Shown here in pieces: positions 1 through 8,508 of a DNA stretch of 64,000 bases (positions within the stretch are counted from its first letter, which is position 1; each line of letters starts with the position of its first letter). The DNA comes from Rhodocyclaceae bacterium (GTDB lineage: Bacteria; Pseudomonadota; Gammaproteobacteria; Burkholderiales; Rhodocyclaceae): NCBI GenBank assembly GCA_013791905.1, contig VMSX01000021.1, positions 186,001 through 250,000 on the forward strand. The letters are read 5' to 3'. The notes under the pieces were generated by a model, which was given only the letters and a program-made list of their open reading frames with translations, had not been told where the DNA came from and searched no databases. The translations under genes were made by a program, and so were the position numbers.

Positions 1-487
1 GATCGACGGCATGGCCGCGATGGAATTCCATTTGATGCTTCTTGCCATCGCGGCGGATGGTCAGCCGCAACCACTTGGACAAGGCATTCACGCAGGACAC
101 ACCGACCCCGTGCAGGCCACCGGACACCTTGTAGGAATTCTGGTTGAACTTGCCACCGGCATGCAGGACGCACATGACGATCTCGGCGGCGCTGCGCTTC
201 GGCTCGTGCTTGTCGTCCATTTTTACGCCGACTGGAATGCCGCGGCCGTTGTCGGTTACCGAGATCGAATTGTCGGTATGGATGGTGATGACGATTTCGT
301 CGCAATGCCCCGCCAGCGCCTCGTCGATGGCGTTATCGACCACCTCGAAGACCATGTGATGCAGGCCGGTGCCATCCGAGGTATCGCCGATATACATGCC
401 CGGCCGCTTGCGGACCGCCTCCAGGCCTTCCAGCTGTTGGATGGAGTCTTCGTTGTAGCCGTCGTTCGGCGAAATGTTATCAATCAT
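1..487 (-). CDS. gyrB: DNA gyrase subunit B, N-terminal part (cut by window edge)
   Basis: The minus strand reads [11 protein letters not shown] from an ATG at 487 to the window edge, about 162 codons. It is the GHKL ATPase domain of Gyr[15 protein letters not shown], the ATP-binding [13 protein letters not shown] helix, the [10 protein letters not shown] motif and the [15 protein letters not shown] lid are all visible. GyrB supplies the ATP-driven gate of gyrase, which introduces negative supercoils. It follows dnaN by 21 bp on the same strand, the classic dnaA-dnaN-gyrB order without recF between. The rest of the gene lies outside the window. Confidence 0.97.
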   Translation of the reverse strand, partial: MIDNISPNDGYNEDSIQQLEGLEAVRKRPGMYIGDTSDGTGLHHMVFEVVDNAIDEALAGHCDEIVITIHTDNSISVTDNGRGIPVGVKMDDKHEPKRSAAEIVMCVLHAGGKFNQNSYKVSGGLHGVGVSCVNALSKWLRLTIRRDGKKHQMEFHRGHAVD

Positions 488-508
488 GCAAGGTCCCTGT
501 CTGCTGCC

Positions 509-1624
509 CTAGATGCGCATTGGCATCACGACATATTTGAAACGGTCATTCCCCGGCAGCATCATCAGCGCACTGGAATTGCTGTCGGCGAGGCGTATTT
601 CGATGGTCTCGACGTTAATGTTGTTGAGTACGTCGAGCAGATAATTGACATTGAACCCGACATCGAGTTCTTCCCCGGAATATTCAATTTCAATTTCTTC
701 CCGGGCTTCCTCGTTCTCCGCATTGGTCGACAGGATCTTCAGGCTACCCGCTCCCAGGACCAGACGCACGCCGCGGAACTTTTCGTTGGTCAGAATCGCG
801 GCGCGCTGCAGGGAGTGCTGCAAGGTGGCACGGTCGAGAGGAATGATCTTGCTCTGGTGCTGCGGGATGACGCGCTCGTAGTCGGGAAACTTGCCATCGA
901 TCAGCTTGCTGACGAATTCTACGTTACCGAAGCTGAAACGGGCCTGGGTAGCCGCCAGGGAAATTTCCAGCGGGTCGTCATTGTCGGCCAGCTGGCGCGA
1001 CAATTCCAGCACCGTCTTGCGCGGCAGGATCACTTCGATGCGCTCCGGCTGGTCAGCGTTTTGTCCGCCGATATCCTCACTGGCATAGGCCAGCCGATGA
1101 CCATCGGTTGCGACTAGCCTTAATTCCCCTTTTTGCGCAACCAGCAACAATCCGTTGAGGTAATAGCGAATGTCCTGCTGGGCCATGGCGTACTGCACCA
1201 AAGCCAGTTGCCGCTTGAACTGCCGCTGGGTAAGCTTCAACACGGCAGCCTGTCCGGTTGCCTCTGTCATGCGCGGAAAGTCCTCGGCCGGCAATGTCTG
1301 CAGGTTGAAGCGACTCTTGCCGGACTTGAGCTGCAGACGCCGCTCGTCGAGGGTCAGGCTGACTTCCGCGGATTCCGACAAGGAACGCAGGATGTCCTGC
1401 AGCTTGCGCGCCGCAACCGTAATGGCAACGTTTTCCGGGCCGCTGGATACCGTACCGGTGCGAATTTGCATCTCGATGTCGGTTGCCAGCAGCGTCAGGT
1501 GTTCGCCCGCTTTTTCGATCAGTACGTTCGACAGAATCGGCAGGGTATGTCGTTTTTCAACGATACCGCACACCGACTGCAGTGGCGTCAGAAACTGATC
1601 ACGAGGTCCTTTAAATAGGAGCAT
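509..1624 (-). CDS. dnaN: DNA polymerase III beta subunit (sliding clamp)
   Basis: 371 codons, close to the 366 of E. coli. The start MLLFKGPRDQFLTPLQSVCG and the end LPGNDRFKYVVMPMRI match the family, with the three repeated clamp domains between. The start at 1624 has an AAGGAG Shine-Dalgarno about 9 bases upstream. The protein forms the ring that tethers Pol III and many repair factors to DNA. It lies between dnaA (216 bp upstream, a gap carrying DnaA boxes) and gyrB. Confidence 0.98.
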   Translation of the reverse strand: MLLFKGPRDQFLTPLQSVCGIVEKRHTLPILSNVLIEKAGEHLTLLATDIEMQIRTGTVSSGPENVAITVAARKLQDILRSLSESAEVSLTLDERRLQLKSGKSRFNLQTLPAEDFPRMTEATGQAAVLKLTQRQFKRQLALVQYAMAQQDIRYYLNGLLLVAQKGELRLVATDGHRLAYASEDIGGQNADQPERIEVILPRKTVLELSRQLADNDDPLEISLAATQARFSFGNVEFVSKLIDGKFPDYERVIPQHQSKIIPLDRATLQHSLQRAAILTNEKFRGVRLVLGAGSLKILSTNAENEEAREEIEIEYSGEELDVGFNVNYLLDVLNNINVETIEIRLADSNSSALMMLPGNDRFKYVVMPMRI

Positions 1625-1840
1625 CTTTAAAAACTCCTTACGATGATGATGAGGGGCAAGGTTTTATGTGGATAACAGCTTAAAGACTAACAAAAACAAT
1701 AAACTGGACTATTGAAAACGTGTTGCGCAACTGCTGCCGGGCATTGTGGATGATTGGGGGCAACTCTGATCCTGAAGAGTGAAGTGAAACTTATCCACAT
1801 TTTCTCCCGTGGATACTAAGAGCCTTGTTTATGGATATTT
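1625..1840. other. DnaA-box cluster between dnaA and dnaN; candidate oriC
   Basis: This gene-free 216 bp holds two perfect 9-mer DnaA boxes, TGTGGATAA at 1667-1675 (reverse) and TTATCCACA at 1791-1799 (forward). It also holds a one-mismatch box TGTGGATGA at 1745-1753 and weaker matches at 1808-1816 and 1830-1838. The stretch at about 1680-1725 is AT-rich for this genome and could be the unwinding element. A cluster of boxes next to dnaA is typical of bacterial origins and of dnaA autoregulation. Which of these roles it plays cannot be decided from the sequence alone; GC-skew of the whole chromosome would decide. Confidence 0.65.
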
Positions 1841-3253
1841 TTAACCCTTGATGGTTTGTGAAAGTACCAGCACATCGTTGTTCAGGTGGTTGTCCTTGCT
1901 ACGCAGATCGACAATGGTACGGCAGGCATGCAATACGGTCGTGTGATCGCGGCCACCGAAGGCATCGCCGATTTCCGGCAGGCTGTGCGGCGTCAGATCA
2001 CGAGCCAGCCACATGGCAACCTGGCGCGGGCGGGCAATGGCGCGCGTACGCTTTTGCGAATACATGTCGGAGACCTTGATCTTGTAATAATCGGCGACGG
2101 TTTTCTGGATGGATTCGAGCGTGATCTGGCGGTTATGCGCGCCGATGATGTCCTTGAGTGCCTCTTTGGCGAGATCGAGCGTAATTTCTCGGCCATGAAA
2201 GCGCGAGAAGGCCAGCACCTTTTTCAGCGCACCCTCAAGTTCGCGCACATTGGAGCGCAGATGCTTGGCGATGAGGATGGCTACATCATCAACCAGGTCG
2301 ATGGATTCGCTGTCGGCCTTTTTCTTGAGGATGGCGACGCGCATCTCGAGTTCCGGTGGCTCGATCTGCACGGTAAGCCCCCAGTCGAAACGCGAAATCA
2401 GCCGTTCTTCAAGACCCTGAATGTCCTTCGGGTAGGTATCGCAAGTGATGACAATCTGTTTTTTAGCCTCGACCAGCGCATTGAAGGCGTAAAAGAACTC
2501 CTCCTGCGTACGCGCCTTGTTGTTGAAAAACTGGATGTCATCGACCAGCAGCACGTCCAGGCTGCGGTAGGTGCGCTTGAAAACATCGAAGGATTTTTGC
2601 TGGTAGGCGCGCACCACATCGGAAAAATAATCTTCGGCGTGGATATAGCGGATCACCTTGTTGGGCGCATGGCGCAACACCTCGTTGCCGAGCGCATGAA
2701 CCAGGTGCGTCTTGCCCAGACCGACACCACCGTAGATGAACAGGGGGTTGTAAGAAAACCCCGGATTGATGGCAACCTGCTGGGCTGCCGCGCGCGCCAG
2801 GTCGTTGGAGCGGCCGGTCACCAGCGTGTTGAAGGTGAACTCGGGGTTAAGCCGGGTCTTCTCGTAACCGGGCAAATCTTCAGGTTGTCGATCGGGCTGA
2901 AGCACGGAAATTTCCGCACCCGCCGCCATGACATTTTTGTCGGTGGTCAGCCGGCCATCCACCGTCGGATCGGTAGCCAATTTGGCCGCGACATCATCCA
3001 GCACCAGATCGATGGTCACCGGTTCCGTGAAAAACTGGCGTGACAGCGTTTCGATACGGTCGAGATAGCGGTCGCGCACCCATTTGAGGATGAAGCCGTT
3101 CGGCGCGATCAAGCGCAAACGCAAGGCCGCGACGCCTCCATCGCCATCGCTCTGGGCTATCTCCATTCTCAGTGTTTTGATCCACGCGTTGAACTGTTGA
3201 GCCGGCAACTCACTTTCGAAGCGGGCCAGACAGTCCGTCCAGAATTGACTCAT
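1841..3253 (-). CDS. dnaA: Chromosomal replication initiator DnaA
   Basis: 470 codons. Domain I (about 1-85) starts MSQFWTDCLARFESELP, followed by a variable linker. The AAA+ domain III carries Walker A GGVGLGKT at 175-182 and Walker B LLVDDIQFF near 240. The C-terminal domain IV holds the DnaA signature GGRDHTTVLHACRTI, which reads DnaA boxes. It binds the boxes in the adjacent gaps and opens the origin. It is first in dnaA-dnaN-gyrB, divergent from rpmH. Confidence 0.98.
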   Translation of the reverse strand: MSQFWTDCLARFESELPAQQFNAWIKTLRMEIAQSDGDGGVAALRLRLIAPNGFILKWVRDRYLDRIETLSRQFFTEPVTIDLVLDDVAAKLATDPTVDGRLTTDKNVMAAGAEISVLQPDRQPEDLPGYEKTRLNPEFTFNTLVTGRSNDLARAAAQQVAINPGFSYNPLFIYGGVGLGKTHLVHALGNEVLRHAPNKVIRYIHAEDYFSDVVRAYQQKSFDVFKRTYRSLDVLLVDDIQFFNNKARTQEEFFYAFNALVEAKKQIVITCDTYPKDIQGLEERLISRFDWGLTVQIEPPELEMRVAILKKKADSESIDLVDDVAILIAKHLRSNVRELEGALKKVLAFSRFHGREITLDLAKEALKDIIGAHNRQITLESIQKTVADYYKIKVSDMYSQKRTRAIARPRQVAMWLARDLTPHSLPEIGDAFGGRDHTTVLHACRTIVDLRSKDNHLNNDVLVLSQTIKG

Positions 3254-3508
3254 TTAAGCCTATGAAATTTTGTTAATTTGAAGCACGGGCGGGGGGCGCT
3301 TGGCGCCCCTGCCGGGCCGGTCGCCGGTTCTCCTCACGGCTAAGCCGACTACCTTCGACTACTGTTTCAACAACTGTGCGAAGGGGGGTATTCTAGCCAA
3401 TTCGCGCAAAGTTATCCACAAGCGCGAAGAGCGGGGGCCTGAAATATAGCTTGACAAAGACCTACCTAACAGGTTGTAATCGCGCGCTTTTCTGCAAGGA
3501 ATCCGGTC
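3254..3508. promoter_or_regulatory. dnaA-rpmH divergent intergenic region with one DnaA box
   Basis: 255 bp between the divergent dnaA and rpmH starts. It contains one perfect DnaA box TTATCCACA at 3412-3420. The segment 3440-3475 contains TTGACA (3452-3457) followed 17 bases later by TAATCG, a plausible sigma-70 promoter for rpmH. Only one clear box is seen here, so the dnaA-dnaN gap is the better origin candidate. Confidence 0.5.
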
Positions 3509-3643
3509 ATGAAACGCACTTACCAGCCTTCCGTCGTCCGCCGCAAGCGTACCCACGGCTTTCTCGTCCGCATGCGCACCCGCGGTGGCCGTGCCGTCAT
3601 TCACGCCCGTCGCGCCAAGGGGCGTCGTCGCCTGGCCGTTTGA
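3509..3643 (+). CDS. rpmH: 50S ribosomal protein L34
   Basis: 44 codons plus stop, starting [18 protein letters not shown] and ending KGRRRLAV, the standard length and sequence of L34. The protein is very basic and belongs to the large ribosomal subunit. An AAGGA Shine-Dalgarno lies about 9 bases before the ATG. It opens the rpmH-rnpA-yidD-yidC-mnmE run next to dnaA, conserved in most bacteria. Confidence 0.98.
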   Translation: MKRTYQPSVVRRKRTHGFLVRMRTRGGRAVIHARRAKGRRRLAV

Positions 3644-3652
3644 ACTGTCTGA

Positions 3653-4069
3653 TTGAGCGGCAGCGCCGTTTCTGCTGAAAACTTTGGCTTCGACCGGCAG
3701 CTTCGCCTGCGGGTAGCGGCAGAATTTTCAGAGGTCTTTGCGGCCCGCAGGGTTTTGCGCGGCGCTTGCTTTGCCTTGCATTACCGGCCGAACGACAAGC
3801 CACACGCCCGCCTTGGTCTGGTGATTCCCAAAAAGCAGGCCCGCGACGCTGTGTTGCGCAATGCCATAAAACGTCAGGCGCGCGAACTGTTCCGACTGCG
3901 CCGTGCCGGCTTGCCACCGATCGATCTGGTGTTGCGGCTGGCCAGACCGCTTGATCCTGCCGGTCCCGCGCGACGCGTCATTGATCCGCAGGCCAGGGCG
4001 GCGTGGCGCACCGAGATCGGTGCATTGTTCGATCAACTGCAGCGCAACAGTCACAGGTCTGCTTCATGA
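3653..4069 (+). CDS. rnpA: Ribonuclease P protein component
   Basis: About 138 codons from a TTG at 3653; no ATG is available upstream in frame, so the start is uncertain. The RNase P protein signature is seen as the basic helix [13 protein letters not shown], with RLGLVIPKK before it. The protein assists the catalytic RNA in cutting 5' leaders from pre-tRNAs. It begins 9 bp after rpmH, and its stop overlaps the yidD start (ATGA at 4066-4069), which suggests translational coupling. Confidence 0.95.
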   Translation: MSGSAVSAENFGFDRQLRLRVAAEFSEVFAARRVLRGACFALHYRPNDKPHARLGLVIPKKQARDAVLRNAIKRQARELFRLRRAGLPPIDLVLRLARPLDPAGPARRVIDPQARAAWRTEIGALFDQLQRNSHRSAS

Positions 4070-4299
4070 GCAGCACCATCAAGTCATTGCTGGCCAAGCC
4101 GCTGATCTGGCTGGTGCGTGGCTATCAACTGGCGATCAGCCCCATGTTGCCCCCTTCCTGCCGCTTCCATCCGAGCTGTTCGCATTACGCCATCGAAGCC
4201 CTGCAGCGCCATGGCCCCATCAAGGGACTCTGGCTGTCCTTGCGGCGCGTCGGCCGATGCAATCCATGGCATCCGGGCGGACACGATCCTGTGCCTTAG
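4066..4299 (+). CDS. yidD: Membrane protein insertion efficiency factor YidD
   Basis: 77 codons from the ATG at 4066, which overlaps the rnpA stop by 4 bases. The family pattern is plain: a hydrophobic amphipathic start, then [24 protein letters not shown] and HPGGHDPVP. YidD is a small inner-membrane-associated protein that helps YidC/Sec insertion. The position between rnpA and yidC is the conserved one. Confidence 0.95.
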   Translation: MSSTIKSLLAKPLIWLVRGYQLAISPMLPPSCRFHPSCSHYAIEALQRHGPIKGLWLSLRRVGRCNPWHPGGHDPVP

Positions 4300-4358
4300 A
4301 ATGGCGCCCTTATTCCAATCATCCTGACGCCCAAACGTCACCGAGACGCCACCGAACC

Positions 4359-6002
4359 ATGAACAATCAACGCCTGATTCTGCTGCTGGTCTTTTTCTTT
4401 TCGATCATGATGTTGTGGGATGCCTGGCTGCGTCAGGGACAACCCGCCCAGCCCGCCAAAACCGCGCAGCAGGAGAGTGCTCAGACCCAAGGCACCGGGG
4501 CCAGCAGTGCCGCCGTCCCGTCAGCGCCGACTTTTGCCGCCGCACCGGGTGCCGTCCCCGTACCGGGCAGCGCCGGCGTCAATCCTGCGGTAACGGGCGC
4601 TGCGGTCATGAAAGTGAAGACCGATCTGGTGGTTGCCGATATTTCCGCCCAAGGCGGCGATCTGGTGCGTCTTGAGCTTCTGCATCACCACGCGACGGAA
4701 AATCGCAAGGAAAACTTCATCCTGCTCGATGCGGCCCACCACTATGCCGCGCAATCCGGCCTGATCGGCGTCGGTCTGCCGAACCACAAATCGGTCTGGC
4801 GTCTGCCCGCCGAAGCGCTGACCCTGAAGGATGGCGAAAACGAGCTGCGTGTGGCGCTGGAAGCAGCCGTCGACGGCGGCGGCAAGGTCGTCAAGACCTA
4901 TGTCTTCAAGCGCGGCAGTTATCTGGTCGATGTCGAGCATGCCCTGGTCGGCGCTGCCGCGCCGGCCGGCGCCAGCGCATATTTCCAGCTGACGCGGGAC
5001 GACAAGTCGCCCGAGGGCGCCAATGCCATGATGATGACCTTTACCGGCGCGGCCATCTACACCGATCAGGAAAAATTCAGGAAGGTCGAGTTCAAGGACT
5101 TCGGCGGCAAGAACAAGCACCTGATCCAGGCCGACAACGGCTGGGTGGCGATGGTGCAGCACTACTTCTTCTCGGCCTGGCTGCCCGCCGGCGGCAGCGA
5201 GCGCGAGTATTTCACCCGCCAGCTGGGCGGCGACCTGTTTGCGGCAGGTGTGGTGGTGCCGTTTGCGGGCGACAAGCTGAGCGTGCCCTTCTACTCGGGT
5301 CCGCAGGAACAGGACAAGCTAGACAAGATCGCGCCGGGCCTCAGCCTGGTGGTCGACTACGGCTGGCTGACCATGATCGCCGCACCGCTGTTCTGGGTGC
5401 TCGAGTGGCTCCATAAGTTTGTCGGCAACTGGGGTTGGGCGATCATTCTGCTCACCATGCTGATCAAGGGGGTGTTCTTCCCGCTGTCGGCCGCCAGCTA
5501 CAAATCCATGGCCAAGATGCGCGTGCTGACGCCTAAGCTGACGAAGCTGAAGGAGGCCTATGGTGACGACAAGGCCCGCATGAATCAGGAAATGATGGAG
5601 CTTTACAAGCGCGAAAAGGTCAATCCGCTCGGTGGCTGCCTGCCTATCCTGGTGCAGATTCCGGTCTTCATCGCGCTCTACTGGGTGCTGCTCGGCACCG
5701 TCGAGATGCGTGGCGCGCCCTGGCTGGGCTGGATCACCGACCTGACGGCGAAGGATCCCTTCTTCATCCTGCCGGTCATCATGGGCGTGACGATGTTCGT
5801 GCAGACCAAGCTCAACCCGACGCCGCCCGATCCGATCCAGGCCAAGATCATGCTCTGGATGCCGATCGTATTTACCGGCATGTTCCTCTTCTTCCCCTCG
5901 GGCCTGGTGCTCTACTGGACGGTGAACAACGCCCTGTCGATTGCCCAGCAGTGGCAGATCAACCGCATGATCGAGGGTGCTGCCAAACAGAAGACCGGCT
6001 GA
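4359..6002 (+). CDS. yidC: Membrane protein insertase YidC
   Basis: 547 codons from the ATG at 4359, which directly precedes the N-terminal membrane anchor RLILLLVFFFSIMMLWDAW. After a low-complexity Ala/Pro linker (about 30-80) comes the large periplasmic beta domain. The conserved five-helix insertase core begins near residue 345 and ends LYWTVNNALSIAQQWQINR. YidC inserts and folds inner-membrane proteins alone or with SecYEG. A copy of the dispersed 26 bp repeat lies in the linker at residues about 51-60, read as VPSAPTFA, where extra residues should be harmless. Confidence 0.98.
   Translation: MNNQRLILLLVFFFSIMMLWDAWLRQGQPAQPAKTAQQESAQTQGTGASSAAVPSAPTFAAAPGAVPVPGSAGVNPAVTGAAVMKVKTDLVVADISAQGGDLVRLELLHHHATENRKENFILLDAAHHYAAQSGLIGVGLPNHKSVWRLPAEALTLKDGENELRVALEAAVDGGGKVVKTYVFKRGSYLVDVEHALVGAAAPAGASAYFQLTRDDKSPEGANAMMMTFTGAAIYTDQEKFRKVEFKDFGGKNKHLIQADNGWVAMVQHYFFSAWLPAGGSEREYFTRQLGGDLFAAGVVVPFAGDKLSVPFYSGPQEQDKLDKIAPGLSLVVDYGWLTMIAAPLFWVLEWLHKFVGNWGWAIILLTMLIKGVFFPLSAASYKSMAKMRVLTPKLTKLKEAYGDDKARMNQEMMELYKREKVNPLGGCLPILVQIPVFIALYWVLLGTVEMRGAPWLGWITDLTAKDPFFILPVIMGVTMFVQTKLNPTPPDPIQAKIMLWMPIVFTGMFLFFPSGLVLYWTVNNALSIAQQWQINRMIEGAAKQKTG
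4512..4537 (+). repeat. Dispersed 26 bp repeat, copy inside yidC
   Basis: 25 of 26 bases match the consensus deduced from the other copies in this window (core CAGCGCCGACTTTTGC here). It is read in the frame giving P-S-A-P-T-F, in the periplasmic linker of YidC. Confidence 0.7.
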
Positions 6003-6039
6003 TGGCCGCCGTTGGTCTGGTGGCACCGTTCCCCCCCGC

Positions 6040-6146
6040 CCCCCTTCCCGGGGAAGGGGGGTGACTGTTGTTCGCTGCGCTCGAATGTTACGGGTAACTC
6101 TGGACGGTTTTTGGTGCGGGTTGCGCCTGCGGCGCGTGACGTCCCG
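6040..6146 (+). repeat. ~105 bp intergenic repeat, copy upstream of mnmE
   Basis: It begins with a GC hairpin (CCCCCTTCCC / GGGGAAGGGGG) and continues GTGACTGTTGTTCGCTGCGCTCGA... to a TGCGGG-TTGCG-CCTGCGGCGCGTG end. The same arrangement recurs after mnmE at 7549-7662 with high similarity and in the same orientation. The hairpin could also terminate yidC transcription, but no T-run follows it. Confidence 0.7.
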
Positions 6147-6187
6147 GCTTGGGGCGGCCCGGTGCCGGGACTGCACTTACTCCACTC

Positions 6188-7537
6188 ATGAGGCCGGCTG
6201 ACACCATCGCGGCCATCGCCACGCCGCCCGGGCGGGGCGGCATCGGCGTGGTGCGGGTTTCGGGACGCAATCTGCTGCCCATGGCCGGGGCGCTGACGGG
6301 CAAGCCGCTTGAGGCATTTTTGCCGCGCCGTGCCACCAGCGCCGACTTTCTGGACGCGGATGGCGCCCTGCTCGACCAGGGGCTGCTGCTCCACTTTCCC
6401 GCCCCGCATTCCTTCACCGGCGAGGACGTGCTCGAACTGCAGGGTCATGGCGGGCCGGTGGTGATGCATGCCCTGCTGGCGCGTTGCGTCGAGCTCGGCG
6501 CACGGCTGGCGGAACCGGGCGAGTTTTCCCGCCGCGCCTTCGAAAACGACAAGATCGACCTCGCCCAGGCCGAGGGCATCGCCGACCTGATCGAGGCCGC
6601 ATCGGCGCAGGCCGCGCGTGCCGCCCTGCGCTCGCTGTCGGGCGAATTCTCGGCGGCGGTGCATGCACTCACTGACGGCCTGGCCGAGCTGCGCAGCCTG
6701 ATCGAGGCGACCCTCGACTTTCCCGACGAGGAGATCGACCCGCTCACCGACACCGACATCGTGCCGCGGCTGGCACGCCTGACCGCCGACCTGGCGACCC
6801 TGCGGGCACGGGCGCGCGAGGGCAGCGTGCTGCGCTCTGGCTTGATAGTAGTTCTGGCGGGGCTGCCGAACGTCGGCAAGTCGTCCCTGCTCAACCGGCT
6901 GGCCGGCGCGGAGCGCGCCATCGTCACCGAGATTGCCGGCACCACGCGCGACGCGGTGCGCGAGACGATCCAGGTCGAAGGCATTCCCCTGCACATCATC
7001 GATACCGCCGGCCTGCGCGATACCGAAGATGCCGTCGAAAAGATCGGTATCGAACGCAGCTGGCGTGAAATCGAACTGGCCGATGTCATCCTGCAGATCG
7101 TCGATGCGCGCAGTGGCGTGACGCCCGCCGATCAGGCTGTCGCCGCCCGCCTGCCCGCCGGCATCGAGCGCGTGGTGGTCGAAAACAAGTCTGACCTGGC
7201 CAAGCGGCAAGCCGGACGCCACGAAGAGAACGGCGCGGTGCATCTGGTCCTGTCGGCCAAGAGCGGCGCCGGCGTCGCCCTGCTCCACGACGAACTGCTG
7301 CGTGTCGCCGGCTGGCGTGGCCATGGCGAAGACGCCCTGCTGGCGCGTGCGCGCCACCTCGAAGCGCTTGCCGAAGCCGCCGTGCGGCTCGCCGCTGCCA
7401 CCGGGCAGCTTGGCCGACTCGAACTGGCCGCCGAGGAATTGCGCCTGGCGCAGACGGCGCTGTCACGCATCACCGGTGAATTCACCGCCGACGACCTGCT
7501 CGGCATGATTTTCGGCAGATTCTGCATCGGCAAGTAG
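6188..7537 (+). CDS. mnmE: tRNA-modification GTPase MnmE
   Basis: 449 codons from the ATG at 6188 ([20 protein letters not shown]). The N-terminal folate-binding domain is followed by a helical domain split by a G domain with GLPNVGKSS near residue 224, then TTRDAV and [10 protein letters not shown]. The C-terminal FCIGK supplies the cysteine typical of MnmE. With MnmG (29.2 kb) it makes the 5-carboxymethylaminomethyl group on U34 of certain tRNAs. It is flanked by two copies of a ~105 bp repeat. A weaker match to the 26 bp repeat (RRATSADF) lies at residues about 47-55. Confidence 0.98.
   Translation: MRPADTIAAIATPPGRGGIGVVRVSGRNLLPMAGALTGKPLEAFLPRRATSADFLDADGALLDQGLLLHFPAPHSFTGEDVLELQGHGGPVVMHALLARCVELGARLAEPGEFSRRAFENDKIDLAQAEGIADLIEAASAQAARAALRSLSGEFSAAVHALTDGLAELRSLIEATLDFPDEEIDPLTDTDIVPRLARLTADLATLRARAREGSVLRSGLIVVLAGLPNVGKSSLLNRLAGAERAIVTEIAGTTRDAVRETIQVEGIPLHIIDTAGLRDTEDAVEKIGIERSWREIELADVILQIVDARSGVTPADQAVAARLPAGIERVVVENKSDLAKRQAGRHEENGAVHLVLSAKSGAGVALLHDELLRVAGWRGHGEDALLARARHLEALAEAAVRLAAATGQLGRLELAAEELRLAQTALSRITGEFTADDLLGMIFGRFCIGK
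6327..6352 (+). repeat. Possible degenerate copy of the 26 bp repeat inside mnmE
   Basis: 21 of 26 bases match, including 15 in a row (CCAGCGCCGACTTT plus the preceding C). It is read as R-A-T-S-A-D-F. Normal MnmE proteins have a similar-length segment here, so this may be partly chance or a replaced rather than inserted stretch. Confidence 0.4.
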
Positions 7538-7548
7538 GCTCCTTCCCT

Positions 7549-7662
7549 CCATCCCCCTTCCTGGGGAAGGGGGTGACTGTTGCTCGCTTTGCTCGATTAT
7601 CACGGGTGGCCCCCGTATGGGCTGGGGTGCGGATTGCGGCTGGCGCCGCGTGCCGCCGCCTA
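7549..7662 (+). repeat. ~105 bp intergenic repeat, copy downstream of mnmE
   Basis: Second copy of the element at 6040-6146. It shows the same CCCCCTTCC/GGGGAAGGGGG hairpin, then GTGACTGTTGCTCGCTTTGCTCGA, a diverged middle, and a GGTGCGGATTGCGGCTGGCGCCGCGTG-like end. It lies between the mnmE stop and the convergent phosphatase gene. Confidence 0.7.
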
Positions 7663-7668
7663 CTTAAG

Positions 7669-8289
7669 TCAACGCACAGGCAGCGCGACGGGCGGACCTC
7701 CGGTCGACCTGACCGCATGGCGGGTCGCCTCCAGCCAGACGGATTCGCCATTCTTGCGCTTGAAGTTGAGAATCGTGTTGCGCGGCAGACCTGAGGCATG
7801 GCGGGTGATCACGTCCATGGTCCAGCCATGGGTGATCACCAGCACGCGCTGTCCGGCGTGGTGGCGACCGATCGCATGCAGCGCGACCAGGACCCGATCG
7901 GCGAATTCATCCAAAGTCTCGCCACTGACGAATCCTGCTGCCGGGTTGCGGGCCACGATCTGCTGCATCAGCAGCGGATTGAGTTCCGCCAGTTCGGCTT
8001 TTGACACGCCCTGCACCGCACCGAAATTTCTTTCCCTCAACCCGTCGTGCAGCGTCGGCGTCGGCAGTGACAGTGCTGCGGCAATGATCTCGGCGGTCTC
8101 GCTGGAACGGACCAGCGGGCTGGACCACACGGCGACAAAGCCTGCAGCGGCGAAACTCGCCGCGAGTGCGCGGGCCTGTACGCGGCCCTTGTCGTTGAGG
8201 GGTATGTCTGTCCATCCCTGCAAAATGCCTGACACGTTCCAGTCGGTTTCGCCGTGGCGGGTGACGCAGACGGAGGCCGGATTCTTCAT
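7669..8289 (-). CDS. Histidine phosphatase family protein (phosphoglycerate mutase-like)
   Basis: 206 codons from the ATG at 8289 (MKNPASVCVTRHGETDWN). The catalytic TRHGETDWN motif is near residue 9, with LQGWTDIPLNDKGR, SSPLVRSSETAE, GLRERNFGAVQG and the second His in VITHGWTMDV. These proteins pass phosphate through the first His; substrates in the family range from phosphosugars to alpha-ribazole phosphate. Substrate cannot be told here. The last ~15 residues (STGGPPVALPV) look like an extension past the domain. It is convergent with mnmE. Confidence 0.9.
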   Translation of the reverse strand: MKNPASVCVTRHGETDWNVSGILQGWTDIPLNDKGRVQARALAASFAAAGFVAVWSSPLVRSSETAEIIAAALSLPTPTLHDGLRERNFGAVQGVSKAELAELNPLLMQQIVARNPAAGFVSGETLDEFADRVLVALHAIGRHHAGQRVLVITHGWTMDVITRHASGLPRNTILNFKRKNGESVWLEATRHAVRSTGGPPVALPVR

Positions 8290-8508
8290 GGCCCGGCATC
8301 TTACGACACGGGCAGGCAGGAGGACGAGATCGCACACGGTTCGGAGCGCGTGAGGGGCATAATGCTGACCCTATAAATGGATGAAGGTGGGACGCATCAA
8401 ATGGGCAAAATCAGAAAACATGTTCCCGGAGCTGCTCCCATGAGGCAGTTCTGCCTTTGCTCATTCCGGCAATGGCGAGCCATTGCGCCAGCATGCTAGT
8501 TTTTTGCA

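Noticed and set aside
1886-3043. Long open frame of 385 codons on the plus strand across dnaA
   Set aside because: It lies wholly inside dnaA on the other strand, has no recognisable domain and shows the antisense echo expected in GC-rich DNA.
5912-7357. Long open frame of 481 codons on the minus strand across the end of yidC and mnmE
   Set aside because: It covers two certain genes and the ~105 bp repeat, with low-complexity Arg/Ala/Gly/Gln content and no domain.
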